From NCBI GenBank assembly GCA_963675935.2, contig CAXXPV010000008.1:186001-250000 (forward strand): DNA of 64,000 nt, read 5' to 3'. Source of the DNA: G963675935 sp963675935. GTDB taxonomy: Bacteria > Planctomycetota > Planctomycetia > Pirellulales > Thermoguttaceae. Of this stretch, positions 14,530-23,091 are shown in pieces (position 1 is the first letter of the stretch; each line of letters starts with the position of its first letter). A program made the translations under genes and the position numbers. The notes beneath the pieces were generated by a model. It did not search any database. It saw nothing but the letters and a program-made list of their open reading frames with translations, and was not told the DNA's origin.

Positions 14530-15889
14530 GCCTTGTCCGGCTTCCGCGAGCTCCGCCACGGCGGCTCTGGAGGTAACGCCGCTGCCCGGGCACCAATTCG
14601 GCACGGGCATGATCTCGCTGTTTGCGGACTTGGTGTTGAAGGCGGCCACCAGTCAGCGCGCCGCGGCGGGCGTGCTGCAATTGGTGGGAAAATACCTGAC
14701 CGGCGTGGTGCGGGTGCCCTGCGCCAATGCGGGCCGTCTGTGGCTGATGCGGTTGGGACTTTTCGAACTGCTGCGGAAGAAAAAAGCCGCCCCGGATTGG
14801 GTATGGATTATGGACCACACGGTGCAGCTTGGGCCGCACAAGTGCTTGGTGATCGTCGGCGTACGGCTTTCGGCGTGGCGGCGGAAAAAGGCGCCCTTGG
14901 AACACGAGGATTTGTCGCTGCTGAGACTGGTTCCCATGCGGCAGTCTACCGCCACCGCGGTGGCAGAACAACTGGAAGCGACGAGGAAGGAGATGGGCGT
15001 CGTGCCTGCGGCGGTCCTCAGCGACGAAGGCGCGGAACTAAAAAGCGGCATGGCTCTGTTCCGAGCGCACTCGCCCGTAGCGCGGCGGGTGCCGCATGTC
15101 TTTGACATCAAGCACAAGGTGGCGATTCTGCTCAAACGAGAGTTGCACAACGATGCAGCGTGGCAATCCTTCGTCACCCACACCAACCGCACGAAGCTAC
15201 AAACCACCTTGACGGAATTGGCGTTTCTGGTTCCGCCCAGTTTGCGAACCAAGGCACGCTATATGAATCTGGACACGTTGGTCAACTGGGGAAGCCGGGC
15301 GTTGGCCTACCTGGACGCCCCGCGAGACCTTCCCGGGCAGACGGTCGATCGCAAGAAGCTGCGGCAGAAACTGGGGTGGCTTAGCGAGTACCGTTCGGCG
15401 TTGGCTGCCTGGACCGAACTGCTGGCCGTCGCGGAACAGGCAGTCCGTTACGTCCGCAAAAAAGGGTATCATTGTCATGCGGCCAAGGAATTGAAAAGTC
15501 GCTTGCTTCTCCTGGCGCGCACGCCGAGCGGTCTTCGCCTGCAAGCGGGGATTGTGCAGTTTGTCAAGGAACAATCTCGATGGGTCAAAAAAGGGCGGCA
15601 TCTGTTGGGCAGCAGTGAGGTTTTGGAGTCGCTCTTGGGCAAATACAAGCGTATTCAAGGAACGCACAGTAAGGGAGGCATGACCGGATCACTGCTGAAC
15701 ATTGGAGCTGCGGTTACGCACAAAACCTCGGACACCCTACAACAAGCATTTGCCACCGTGCCGGTTGCCGCGGTGGGGAAGTGGATCCGAGAAAACCTCG
15801 GCTTAACGATCCCTGTTCAGCAGGCCATCGCCTTTCAAGGGAACAAAATCTGTCCGAACAACAAAACATTCCTTACACCAAGTTTTTAG
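14483..15889 (+). CDS. DDE transposase, ORFB of the 1700-bp IS (copy 2)
   Basis: The frame has 468 residues, near-identical to copy 1, with intact candidate acids in WIMDHT, VLSDEG and SSEVLESLL. A start at ATG 14501 (MKTENKK) is possible if it is translated alone; the frame opens with GTG at 14483. Both copies look intact, so the element may still be active. The stop TAG lies in the terminal repeat. Confidence 0.85.
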   Translation: MAAPSRMKTENKKEPEPCPASASSATAALEVTPLPGHQFGTGMISLFADLVLKAATSQRAAAGVLQLVGKYLTGVVRVPCANAGRLWLMRLGLFELLRKKKAAPDWVWIMDHTVQLGPHKCLVIVGVRLSAWRRKKAPLEHEDLSLLRLVPMRQSTATAVAEQLEATRKEMGVVPAAVLSDEGAELKSGMALFRAHSPVARRVPHVFDIKHKVAILLKRELHNDAAWQSFVTHTNRTKLQTTLTELAFLVPPSLRTKARYMNLDTLVNWGSRALAYLDAPRDLPGQTVDRKKLRQKLGWLSEYRSALAAWTELLAVAEQAVRYVRKKGYHCHAAKELKSRLLLLARTPSGLRLQAGIVQFVKEQSRWVKKGRHLLGSSEVLESLLGKYKRIQGTHSKGGMTGSLLNIGAAVTHKTSDTLQQAFATVPVAAVGKWIRENLGLTIPVQQAIAFQGNKICPNNKTFLTPSF

Positions 15890-16029
15890 CGGCCCATACT
15901 CCGTGTGCCGTCCGCGGCAGTGTTATCCATCATGACAACTACCGGTTGTTGATGATTGCCGGACCGCAAAAACACGCGGCAAACGGCACACGGAGTGCGG
16001 CTGCTACTTTTCAGACCGTGAACGCTTAC

Positions 16030-16186
16030 CGATGGGCTCGCAGCTTTTCTCGCCAAGGTTCGACAATTGCCCGTTGACGTAGGTAGTGAAACGTGACCGC
16101 GCATCGCGTTGAGCAAAGCAATCGTCAAACTGTTTCAAATACCGTGTGAGCATCGGTTTCAATCGACGAATCTGATCGGCATCCAT
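16030..16186 (-). pseudogene. IS701-like transposase N-terminal fragment
   Basis: ATG 16184-16186 on the minus strand follows AAGGAGG. The frame reads ...MLTRYLKQFDDCFAQRDAR...YVNGQLSNLGEKSCEPIG, which matches the start of IS701-family transposases (FR.CF.R......Y..GLLSDL.RKS.EPIA). It breaks off exactly where the CCGTGAACGCTTAC repeat end begins. The rest of the transposase is not in the window. Confidence 0.7.
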
Positions 16187-16391
16187 GCCAACCCCTCCTT
16201 GTTGGAACGGAATGGCGATAGATTGCCTCGTTTTGCCTATTTATGCAATGTCAACCTTGCGCAGTAGAAGTAGGGACGATCGAAAATGATGCGAGAATCG
16301 CCCCTTCGATCGTCCCTGGGGGACTAAAATACTGCGTATACGAATGCGTCGGCCTGTCCCATTCCAGCGTCTCATTGAGTACAATCTATGC

Positions 16392-17567
16392 ATGGATACT
16401 ATCTATCTTGACCATAACGCCACCACGCCTGCCCGGCCGGAAGTCGTGGAAGCCGTCGCGCGATGCTCCTCAACCATCCACGGCAACCCGGCCAGCCAGC
16501 ATCGGCTGGGCCAGCAAGCCCGGCAAGCGTTGGAAAACGCGAGGGAACAGATCGCCGAGATTCTCGACGTCGATCTGGCCCCACCCCGCCGCGACCGGCT
16601 CATCTTCACCAGCGGCGGCACCGAAGCCAACAATTTGGCCATCCTGGGAATCGCTCGGGCCGCCCGCGAATCCGACCGCTCCGCCACGGAACAATCGCGA
16701 ATCGTCATCTCGGCCGGCGAACACCAGAGCGTGATCGAGCCGGCCGAACACCTTTTGGAACAAGGCTGGCGGATCGACACCCTGGGCCTCACCGCTCAGG
16801 GCGTCGTGCGGGTCGAACGGTTGACCGCGCTATTGGAACCGACGCCGCCCCGATTGGTCAGCGTGTTGCTGGGCAACCACGAGACCGGCGTGTTGCAGCC
16901 GATCGAAGAACTTGCCGCCATTTGCAACCGAGTCGGCGCTCCCTTGCACACCGACGCCGTGCAGGTCGTCGGCAAGCTGCCTGTGAGTTTTCGCACGCTG
17001 GGCGTTTCGGCCATGAGCGTGGCGGCGCACAAGTTTCAAGGTCCGGTGGGCATCGGCGCCCTGTTGCTGCGCGACGGCGTTCCGCTTGCGCCGCTGCTGT
17101 TCGGAGGGCATCAGCAGGCCGGACTTCGACCGGGCACCGAGCCGGTGGCACTGGCCGTCGGTATGGCCGTGGCGCTCGATTGTTGGCGTAGCGAACAGAA
17201 GGAACACGCGCGTCGCATGACCGCGCTGCGAGATCGTTTTGAAGCGGGCCTGCGTGCTGCGCTGCCCGGCGTTATCGTTCACGGCAGTGACGCCCAACGT
17301 CTTCCGCAGACGAGCAACGTGGCCTTTTCGGGCGTTGACGGCGAGGTGCTTCGGATGGCGTTGGACCTGGCCGGGGTGGCCTGTTCGGTCGGCTCGGCCT
17401 GTTCGAGCGGTTCGACGGAGCTATCGCCGACGCTTAGGGCGATGGAGTTGCCAAACGCGGTGGTGGCATCTTCCTTGCGATTCAGCCTTGGGGCGACGAC
17501 GACGGAGGCGGAGATCGACGAGGCGATTCGGCGGACTGCGCGGGTGTGCCGGGAGCTTGGCGGGTGA
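16392..17567 (+). CDS. Cysteine desulfurase (NifS/IscS family)
   Basis: The protein has 391 residues, a normal length. It removes sulfur from cysteine to give alanine and a persulfide used for Fe-S clusters or thio-modified tRNA. The start MDTIYLDHNATTPARPEV is the standard N-terminus. GNPASQHRLGQQAR, FTSGGTEANNLAI, AGEHQSV and NHETGVLQPI line the PLP pocket. Lys214 in SVAAHKFQGP binds PLP, and Cys337 in SVGSACSSGS is the sulfur-accepting residue. There is no obvious ribosome binding site before ATG 16392. No isc or suf genes are adjacent, so the physiological partner is unknown. Confidence 0.93.
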   Translation: MDTIYLDHNATTPARPEVVEAVARCSSTIHGNPASQHRLGQQARQALENAREQIAEILDVDLAPPRRDRLIFTSGGTEANNLAILGIARAARESDRSATEQSRIVISAGEHQSVIEPAEHLLEQGWRIDTLGLTAQGVVRVERLTALLEPTPPRLVSVLLGNHETGVLQPIEELAAICNRVGAPLHTDAVQVVGKLPVSFRTLGVSAMSVAAHKFQGPVGIGALLLRDGVPLAPLLFGGHQQAGLRPGTEPVALAVGMAVALDCWRSEQKEHARRMTALRDRFEAGLRAALPGVIVHGSDAQRLPQTSNVAFSGVDGEVLRMALDLAGVACSVGSACSSGSTELSPTLRAMELPNAVVASSLRFSLGATTTEAEIDEAIRRTARVCRELGG

Positions 17568-17610
17568 GGTTCGTAGAACGGAGATAACAAACGTCTTCGA
17601 CGCCGTCGAG

Positions 17611-17733
17611 GAATTCGGCCACCATCGAAAACGCCCACTGGAAAGCCGTTTGTGGCAAAGCCAAAAACCTTGTCCGTCGTAGCCCAATACTTATAACGCG
17701 GTGGCCGACCGATTGCGGAACACGAAGACCCAG
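17611..17733 (-). pseudogene. IS66 TnpB (Orf2) remnant
   Basis: The minus strand encodes WVFVFRNRSATAL, then an in-frame TAA, then VLGYDGQGFWLCHKRLSSGRFRWW. This is the core of IS66-family TnpB (LFVFRNR...KLL.WD..GF.L..KRLE.GRF.W). Nothing else of the element is recognisable. The rest of the 17568-17939 gap holds no gene that I can support. A ribosome-binding-like GGAGGAG precedes ATG 17769, but that frame is not the TnpB frame. Confidence 0.7.
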
Positions 17734-17939
17734 CCGCGCAGGAAGGTCGCGTGTCTTCTTAGCATTCATCGGCTCTCCTCCACAAGTTCATGAGTTGACA
17801 GCCAACGATACCAAATCCCCTATCGTTGCAAAAAGCAAGAGGCGACACATCCTATCGCGGGCAATTTATCGGAAAAGACGCCAACCATGATATTTGTTTG
17901 CGCGGCGTAAAAGCTAAGCACACGGCCATGGTCCGTAGC

Positions 17940-19229
17940 TTAAGCCTTCCTTCTCCACAACGGCAGCACGGCCGACATTGCCACGCGGTCTTCGAGGTTC
18001 GGACGAAAGATCGTCAGAATCAGCAGTGGCAGATACCACGCCATGAACAGACCGCCTTGGTTGGCATGCCAGAACTGGGCAGCCAGCATCACGGCCGCCG
18101 AGCAACTCAGGAGCGTCCCCAGATTCTTTTGCGCCGGCCAGACGGCCAAACTGCCGCAAAGTGCCACGAAGGCCGCTAATACCGGAATTCGATACGCCCG
18201 ATCGTAGTATTGCCAAAAGCCCGAAAGCTCCGCGCCTTGGGGATTGCGCCAGCCGATCATCAGCTTCAACTGGGCCATGAAGGCCGCCGTGTCGGGCGAG
18301 GCGAAGGCCAGCGAAGCCACCAAAACCGACAGCGACAGGGCCGCGCCGATGATGAATCGGGCCAATCCTCGCCGCCAATAAAAACCGCACCACAGCGGCA
18401 GCAAAAATAGCGGATAGTAGATCAGTCCGCCGGCCAGCCCGATCAGGACGCCGGCGATCATCGGCCGTCGATATGCCGCGATGGCCCAGACCAGCAGGGC
18501 CGCCGGCACGACATGGTCCACGAGACTGGTAAGCTGGCTGGTGTAAAAAGTCAGCAGATAGAGCGTGGCCGCGGCCACGCCGGTGTGGATGTTGTCAAAA
18601 TGCCGATAGCCGATCCACACCATGCCCGCCACCACGGCCAGATGCGCCAGAATCGCCACGGTGCGAGTCGTTGCCGAGCGAATCAGGGCTTCGCGATGAA
18701 GCTCGGGCTGCGACAATTCGCCCGGAGCGGTCGACGAAGTGGATTGCTTGGTTGGAGCGGGAGGATTGGAAAACTCGAAGAACGTGTGGAACAAGGCGTA
18801 GCCCGGACTGGGCGAAGCCGGTGACTCGACTTTCGCCAACTCAAATTCCACGCGGTCTTTCGGGCTGGTAATGACATTGGCCATCAGGAACACGAGCAAC
18901 GTCAGGCCCGTGAAGGTCAGCCCGCTGGCCGAGAGATTCGGTTCGAGCAGGGGGCGCCGGACCATGACGGGGTCCAACAGCAGACGGACCAGAAAGAAAC
19001 CGCCCACGGCGAACAGCCACACGTATCCCATGCGAATCCAATCGCCGCCATCCGTCAGGCCGTGGTAGAGCAACAGGAGTCCCGGCGTGAAGGCGATCAG
19101 CGCGACAAGGTCCAAATTCCGCACGCTCCAAAAGCGGCGGAACTTGAAGTAGATGCCGATCATCATCAAGGCCGACACATAGGCCCACGTCGTCGGCTTC
19201 AGATCGTATTCAAAAAGGATTTCCTGCAT
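17940..19229 (-). CDS. Multi-pass membrane protein, unknown function
   Basis: The protein has 429 residues with about ten predicted membrane spans from residue 15 to 415. A proline/serine-rich loop (about residues 135-170, SPASPSPGY...PPAPTKQST) separates two hydrophobic halves. The N-terminal MQEILFEYDLKPTTWAYVSALMMIGIYFKFRRFWSVRN and the C-terminal FWHANQGGLFMAWYLPLLILTIFRPN look like a conserved planctomycete family. The general shape is that of DUF2029-like or glycosyltransferase-87-like membrane proteins. No catalytic motif can be pointed out. Confidence 0.6.
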   Translation of the reverse strand: MQEILFEYDLKPTTWAYVSALMMIGIYFKFRRFWSVRNLDLVALIAFTPGLLLLYHGLTDGGDWIRMGYVWLFAVGGFFLVRLLLDPVMVRRPLLEPNLSASGLTFTGLTLLVFLMANVITSPKDRVEFELAKVESPASPSPGYALFHTFFEFSNPPAPTKQSTSSTAPGELSQPELHREALIRSATTRTVAILAHLAVVAGMVWIGYRHFDNIHTGVAAATLYLLTFYTSQLTSLVDHVVPAALLVWAIAAYRRPMIAGVLIGLAGGLIYYPLFLLPLWCGFYWRRGLARFIIGAALSLSVLVASLAFASPDTAAFMAQLKLMIGWRNPQGAELSGFWQYYDRAYRIPVLAAFVALCGSLAVWPAQKNLGTLLSCSAAVMLAAQFWHANQGGLFMAWYLPLLILTIFRPNLEDRVAMSAVLPLWRRKA

Positions 19230-19677
19230 CGTCCCTAGGCTTCACACGCAACTGGAAACGCGGCGTTGTTTTCCGTTGGGCAACCCTATTTTCCTGGAAA
19301 TCATTTTCCTGGAAAATCGCGCAATATATTAGAATACACAATGGGCGGGAGTTTGCAACCCCCCTGAAAACACGCCGGGAGAGATGCAATGTCGGAAGGG
19401 ATGCCAGCAACGTAGAACGGAATTCATTCCGTTTGCCGGGGGAAAGACGAGGGGACGGAATATGGAATAATGTCGCACGCTCACACGGGCCGATTGGCCG
19501 GCCTAATTTCAAGCAGAAAATGCCTTGTGTTTCATGGAGGGCTTTTTCACCTTTCGCCCGTCTCCATCAACCAGTTTTGGGGTGTTTCACTTGTCACCCC
19601 TTTCGGCCGCCGACTGCTTGTGAGAATCGACAAGGGGCTTGTCCAGAAGTAAGTGCTGAAGCTTTGGGGCGAATAGG
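19230..19677. other. Intergenic region without a supported gene
   Basis: There are 448 bases between two minus-strand genes. A short direct repeat around ATTTTCCTGGAAA (near 19289-19316) forms a small palindromic stretch. Otherwise nothing recognisable; the small frames are not conserved in any family known to me. Confidence 0.4.
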
Positions 19678-20610
19678 CTAGCGGCGCAATCCGAAGGTGA
19701 ACGTGGGGCCGATAAGCCCGATGTTCTTATCGCCGATTCCCGCGACGACCGGCGGAAGTTCCCAAAGTTGGGTTTCCAATCCAAGACGCCCGAAGATTTG
19801 TCCATACGCGGTGCTTCGCTCGTACTGGAGCCCGACTTGCATCTCGAACACCGAGACCGTCCGGTCGACAACGCTGCCGTCCAAGCCGATCGTCATGCCA
19901 AGGAGGTCGGCGGCGTCGACATCCACGGAAAAGTCAGACGCACCGTACATCAGCGAGCCACGAAAACCGCCGTACAGGCTCCAATGGCTGTTGCCCAGCG
20001 GGCGGCGCGTGCCAATCGAAAACGTCAGACCGGCGCCGGTGAACCGCTCGTCGAAGGATACGGCGTTTTCGCCATAGGTCAGCGATTCCTTGCTGCCGAC
20101 CCCGCCGATGCGGACGCCGATCGAGGAAAACAACTCCCAGGAAGCGAGTTTGCCCGTATGGGTCGCCTCGATGTCGATGGCGTACAAATCGAGGTCGCTC
20201 GTCAGGGTGGTGTTATCGAGATAATCGAAATCGAGCGAAGCCGAATCGGCGAACCTCCAGAAAGCGATACGCCAGCCAAGCCCATTGCTCGACTGACGAC
20301 CGAGCCAAACGCGGTAGGCCGCATTCAGATCATAGCTCGGAGTAATCTCAAGCTGGTCCTCGACGACCTTGCTGCCGAGAGCGAGACTGCCGATGGCCGG
20401 GCGCATGAGCGTCAGTTCCGCGCCGGCCTCCCATGTTTTGCTGATGGGCGGCTCCGCGGACGGCTCGTGGAGTTTCAGGTCGGCAAGCTCCTGTTCCAGG
20501 GTCTGCAACCGCGATTCCGTATCCGAGTCTCCCGCATGGATGGGGGGGCTTGCAAGGGCCACGGCGAACAAGCTGACTGCCAACGCGCGTGTGGAGAACA
20601 ACATGGGCAT
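19678..20610 (-). CDS. Outer-membrane beta-barrel protein, Lpg1974-like
   Basis: The protein has 310 residues from ATG 20610, which gives a clean signal peptide (MPMLFSTRALAVSLFAVALASPPIHA, cleavage about residue 26). A short coiled coil follows (SRLQTLEQELADLKLHE). The rest alternates polar and hydrophobic residues in strands ending GNSHWSLYGGFRGSLMYG and IGLIGPTFTFGLRR, as in pore-forming outer-membrane barrels. Planctomycetes carry many such proteins. Longer in-frame starts exist up to 20643 but would spoil the signal peptide. Confidence 0.65.
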   Translation of the reverse strand: MPMLFSTRALAVSLFAVALASPPIHAGDSDTESRLQTLEQELADLKLHEPSAEPPISKTWEAGAELTLMRPAIGSLALGSKVVEDQLEITPSYDLNAAYRVWLGRQSSNGLGWRIAFWRFADSASLDFDYLDNTTLTSDLDLYAIDIEATHTGKLASWELFSSIGVRIGGVGSKESLTYGENAVSFDERFTGAGLTFSIGTRRPLGNSHWSLYGGFRGSLMYGASDFSVDVDAADLLGMTIGLDGSVVDRTVSVFEMQVGLQYERSTAYGQIFGRLGLETQLWELPPVVAGIGDKNIGLIGPTFTFGLRR

Positions 20611-20866
20611 TTTGCATTTCTGAAAAGATAGGACTACCATCAACCCATGCTGTCCCCGCCATGAGTGGTGGGGATTCTAGCTGCGTTGAATATTTCATGC
20701 AAGGTGGAAAGCGGAATTGCCGTTTTACGGGGTGGGTATTGGTCCGATCCCCCCGGCTTGATATTATAGAGGTCGATTCCCGAGCGGGGCATTCCGCTTG
20801 AACTCCGCGTCAGCGGTTTTTGTGATTTCGATTTCAAAAAAACGAAAGAAACGGCAGGCTGTTGTC

Positions 20867-22006
20867 ATGAAAACACCTCGACGAGTCCTGGTTCTATCGG
20901 CCTCCGTGGGCGCGGGCCATTTGCGGGCGGCCGAGGCCGTCGAGTTGGCCTTGCGGCAGCTCGATCCGTCGGCCGTCGTGCAAAACCTCGACGTGTTGGA
21001 CTTCACCAACACGGCCTTTCGCCGGCTCTACGCCCGGGCGTACCTCGATCTGGTGAATCGTGCGCCCTACGCACTGGGCTATTTTTACGACCTCATGGAT
21101 CGGACGCCTTCGCCCCATCACAAGAGCGACCGTCTTCGACTGCTGGTCGAAAAGTTGAATCTTCGCCGGTTTTCCAAGTTTTTGCGTGAGGAAATGTGGG
21201 ACGTGATCGTCAACACGCACTTTCTGCCGGCCGAAATGATCGCCGCGCTTCGTCGCAAGGGCGACATCGTCACGCCCCAGTTTACGGCTACCACCGATTT
21301 TGAGACCCATCGGCTTTGGGTCAACCAGCCATGCGACCGCTATTTCACGGCAACCGAAGAGGGGGCGTTGAATCTGCAACACTGGGGCGTCCCGGCCGCG
21401 GACATCACGGTGACCGGCATCCCCATCCACCCGGCATTCAGCGAGCCGAAAGACCGGGAGGAATGCCGGCGGCGGCAAGGCATCGGCAACGGCAGGCCCG
21501 TGGTGCTGCAATTGGCCGGCGGGTTTGGCGTGGGGCCGGTCGAAAGCCTTTTCCAGGGCATTTTGCAGGTCGAAACGCCCTTGGAATTGGTTGTCGTGGC
21601 CGGTCGAAACGCCGAGTTGAAAACCCGGCTTGAGCAGATGGCCGTGCCGCCGCGTCACTTGGTCCACGTGTTGGGTTTCACCACCGCGATGGACGAACTG
21701 ATGGCCGCGGCCGACCTCGTGGTGTCGAAGCCCGGCGGTCTGACCACGTCGGAAGCGCTCGCCCGCGGAACGCCGATGGCCGTGGTCAATCCAATACCCG
21801 GCCAGGAGAGCCGCAACAGCGATTTTTTGTTGGAAAACGGTGCGGCCATCAAGGTGAACAACGTGGCCACATTGCCCCACAAGCTGAATCAGCTTCTCGG
21901 CTCGCCAGCCCGTTTGGCGGAGTTGACGGCCAACGCCGTGCGCTTGGGACGCCCGCAGGCGGCGTTCGATGTTGCCCGCGCGGCGCTCGAATGGCCTCAC
22001 CGATAG
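20867..22006 (+). CDS. Glycosyltransferase of the MGDG synthase / UgtP type
   Basis: The protein has 379 residues. Residues 5-170 form the MGDG-synthase domain (VLVLSASVGAGHLRAAEAVELAL, then VNTHFLPAEM...ATTDFETHRLW). Residues 190-370 form the GT28 C-terminal domain (VLQLAGGFGVGPVESL, VVVAGRNAEL, VHVLGFTTAMDELMAAADLVVSKPGGLTTSEALARGTPMA, then PGQESRNSDFLLENGAAI). It probably moves a hexose from a UDP-sugar onto diacylglycerol at the inner membrane face. The start is placed at ATG 20867, where the family homology begins. It is a monocistronic gene between oppositely directed neighbours. Confidence 0.88.
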   Translation: MKTPRRVLVLSASVGAGHLRAAEAVELALRQLDPSAVVQNLDVLDFTNTAFRRLYARAYLDLVNRAPYALGYFYDLMDRTPSPHHKSDRLRLLVEKLNLRRFSKFLREEMWDVIVNTHFLPAEMIAALRRKGDIVTPQFTATTDFETHRLWVNQPCDRYFTATEEGALNLQHWGVPAADITVTGIPIHPAFSEPKDREECRRRQGIGNGRPVVLQLAGGFGVGPVESLFQGILQVETPLELVVVAGRNAELKTRLEQMAVPPRHLVHVLGFTTAMDELMAAADLVVSKPGGLTTSEALARGTPMAVVNPIPGQESRNSDFLLENGAAIKVNNVATLPHKLNQLLGSPARLAELTANAVRLGRPQAAFDVARAALEWPHR

Positions 22007-22066
22007 TGTACGAACCAATAGGCGGGAAACGGGAAATTGAAACGAGATCGAATTCATTCACCCGGA

Positions 22067-23068
22067 TTATTCATGAATAATCCGAGCTAAAGGGAATGGA
22101 GCAGTTGGAGGAATTGGACCTCGGGGACACGAACCGTCATTGGAAAGGATTGTCTCGGCCGCGCCGCGTGGCGCGGAGCAGGGGAGGAAATTGACGTGGC
22201 CGTCCTCGAAAAACTGGTTGCGCCCCCGGCCGCCGTGGAAGTTGATGCCCTGGCCCGGCACGTCGGCGCCGGCAACGTCGGCGAGGACCGGCACGGCGGC
22301 GGGCGACAAATTCTCCGGCCCGTCGGCCGTCTCGTTGCCCCACGCGCCGGACCAGTCCTTGAAGGAGGAGACGCTTTCACTAGTTGTGATTGGGAATGGC
22401 AATGGCGGGGATTGGTCAATTTTTTGGCGAGAAAACCCGTTTTGCCAACCAATCGTTCCGCGCAAGGCGCCCTGGGCTGCCAGCCAGGCAACCGGAAACA
22501 TCGCCGCGGAGCGATCCTCGCCGGCAAATTCGTCGCCGAGCATCCCGGCGGCAAACGCACCCGCGCCGGTTAGCCGCTCGTCGGCCGCCAATTCCGACAA
22601 TGCGTCGTGATGGTCGTGGCCGTATTGCGTCAGAGCCAGCCCGACTTGACGCAGCTTGTCTTGGCAGGAAGCGAGCCGGCAGTGGAAACGGCTGCCGTGG
22701 ATCGCCGGCGGAACCAACGCGACAACGGCCAACAGGATCGCGGCCACGACGGCTGCGTCGAGCCAACGTGCGCCGGCGGCGCCGCCCGGCAGCGTCGGCA
22801 CGGGACGCATCGTCGGCCGCGGCTTTTCCTCGAAAACGAGCATCGGCGCGCACGCGGCCACGAGCCGGCATGTTTGTTCCGCAAGCCCCGGCGGCGGCTC
22901 GAACTCGGGCCGTTCCGTCAAAAGCGGCGCCAGCCGGCGCCGCCAGCACATCCACTGGCGACGATACTCTTCGTCTTGCTCCAACCGCGATTCCAACCAC
23001 TCTTGCTCATCGTCGTCCAAAGCGCCGAGCAGGTGGCCGAGCAGTTGCTGATGCATCGGGTCGGTCAT
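22067..23068 (-). CDS. Anti-sigma-factor-like membrane protein with H-X9-DG C-terminus
   Basis: The protein has 333 residues. The N-terminal 60 residues (MTDPMHQQLLGHLLGALDDDEQEWLESRLEQDEEYRRQW) resemble anti-sigma regulators of planctomycetes but have no visible zinc-binding H-x3-C-x2-C. One membrane span lies near residues 115-135 (AAVVAAILLAVVALVPPAI). The outer part (CQDKLRQVGLALTQYGHDHHDALS... and FFEDGHVNFL) is the DUF1559-like pilin-type segment with the H-X9-DG signature. It starts 24 bases after the sigma factor stop, so the two are almost certainly an operon and a functional pair. Confidence 0.7.
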   Translation of the reverse strand: MTDPMHQQLLGHLLGALDDDEQEWLESRLEQDEEYRRQWMCWRRRLAPLLTERPEFEPPPGLAEQTCRLVAACAPMLVFEEKPRPTMRPVPTLPGGAAGARWLDAAVVAAILLAVVALVPPAIHGSRFHCRLASCQDKLRQVGLALTQYGHDHHDALSELAADERLTGAGAFAAGMLGDEFAGEDRSAAMFPVAWLAAQGALRGTIGWQNGFSRQKIDQSPPLPFPITTSESVSSFKDWSGAWGNETADGPENLSPAAVPVLADVAGADVPGQGINFHGGRGRNQFFEDGHVNFLPCSAPRGAAETILSNDGSCPRGPIPPTAPFPLARIIHE

Positions 23069-23091
23069 GCGGAAACACTCGATAAAGATGA

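Larger units (their letters stand above)
14195..15894 (+). mobile_element. 1700-bp DDE insertion sequence, copy 2
   Basis: Same length and ends as copy 1: GGCCGCTAAAAAC at 14195-14207 and the complement at 15882-15894. It is flanked by its own direct repeat CATACTCCGTGTG (14182-14194 and 15895-15907), which differs from that of copy 1 at two positions. The two copies are inverted relative to each other and bracket the 9.8-kb gvp core. Confidence 0.9.
14145..16029. repeat. Nested repeat: GTAACCGTTCACGG ends around the IS-split palindromic repeat
   Basis: GTAACCGTTCACGG (14145-14158) and CCGTGAACGCTTAC (16016-16029) are 13/14 complementary. They match the terminal repeats of the MITE at 897-1020. 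Inside them lie the arms of the palindromic repeat (14171-14194 and 15895-16012), and inside that lies IS copy 2. I see no clear target duplication outside. The right outer flank breaks an IS701-like transposase. Confidence 0.65.

Noticed and set aside
2683..15894. Composite transposon carrying the gas vesicle genes
   Set aside because: The outer flanks of the two IS copies do not match each other. Instead each copy has its own pair of identical flanks. This shows separate insertions, not movement of the whole block as one unit.
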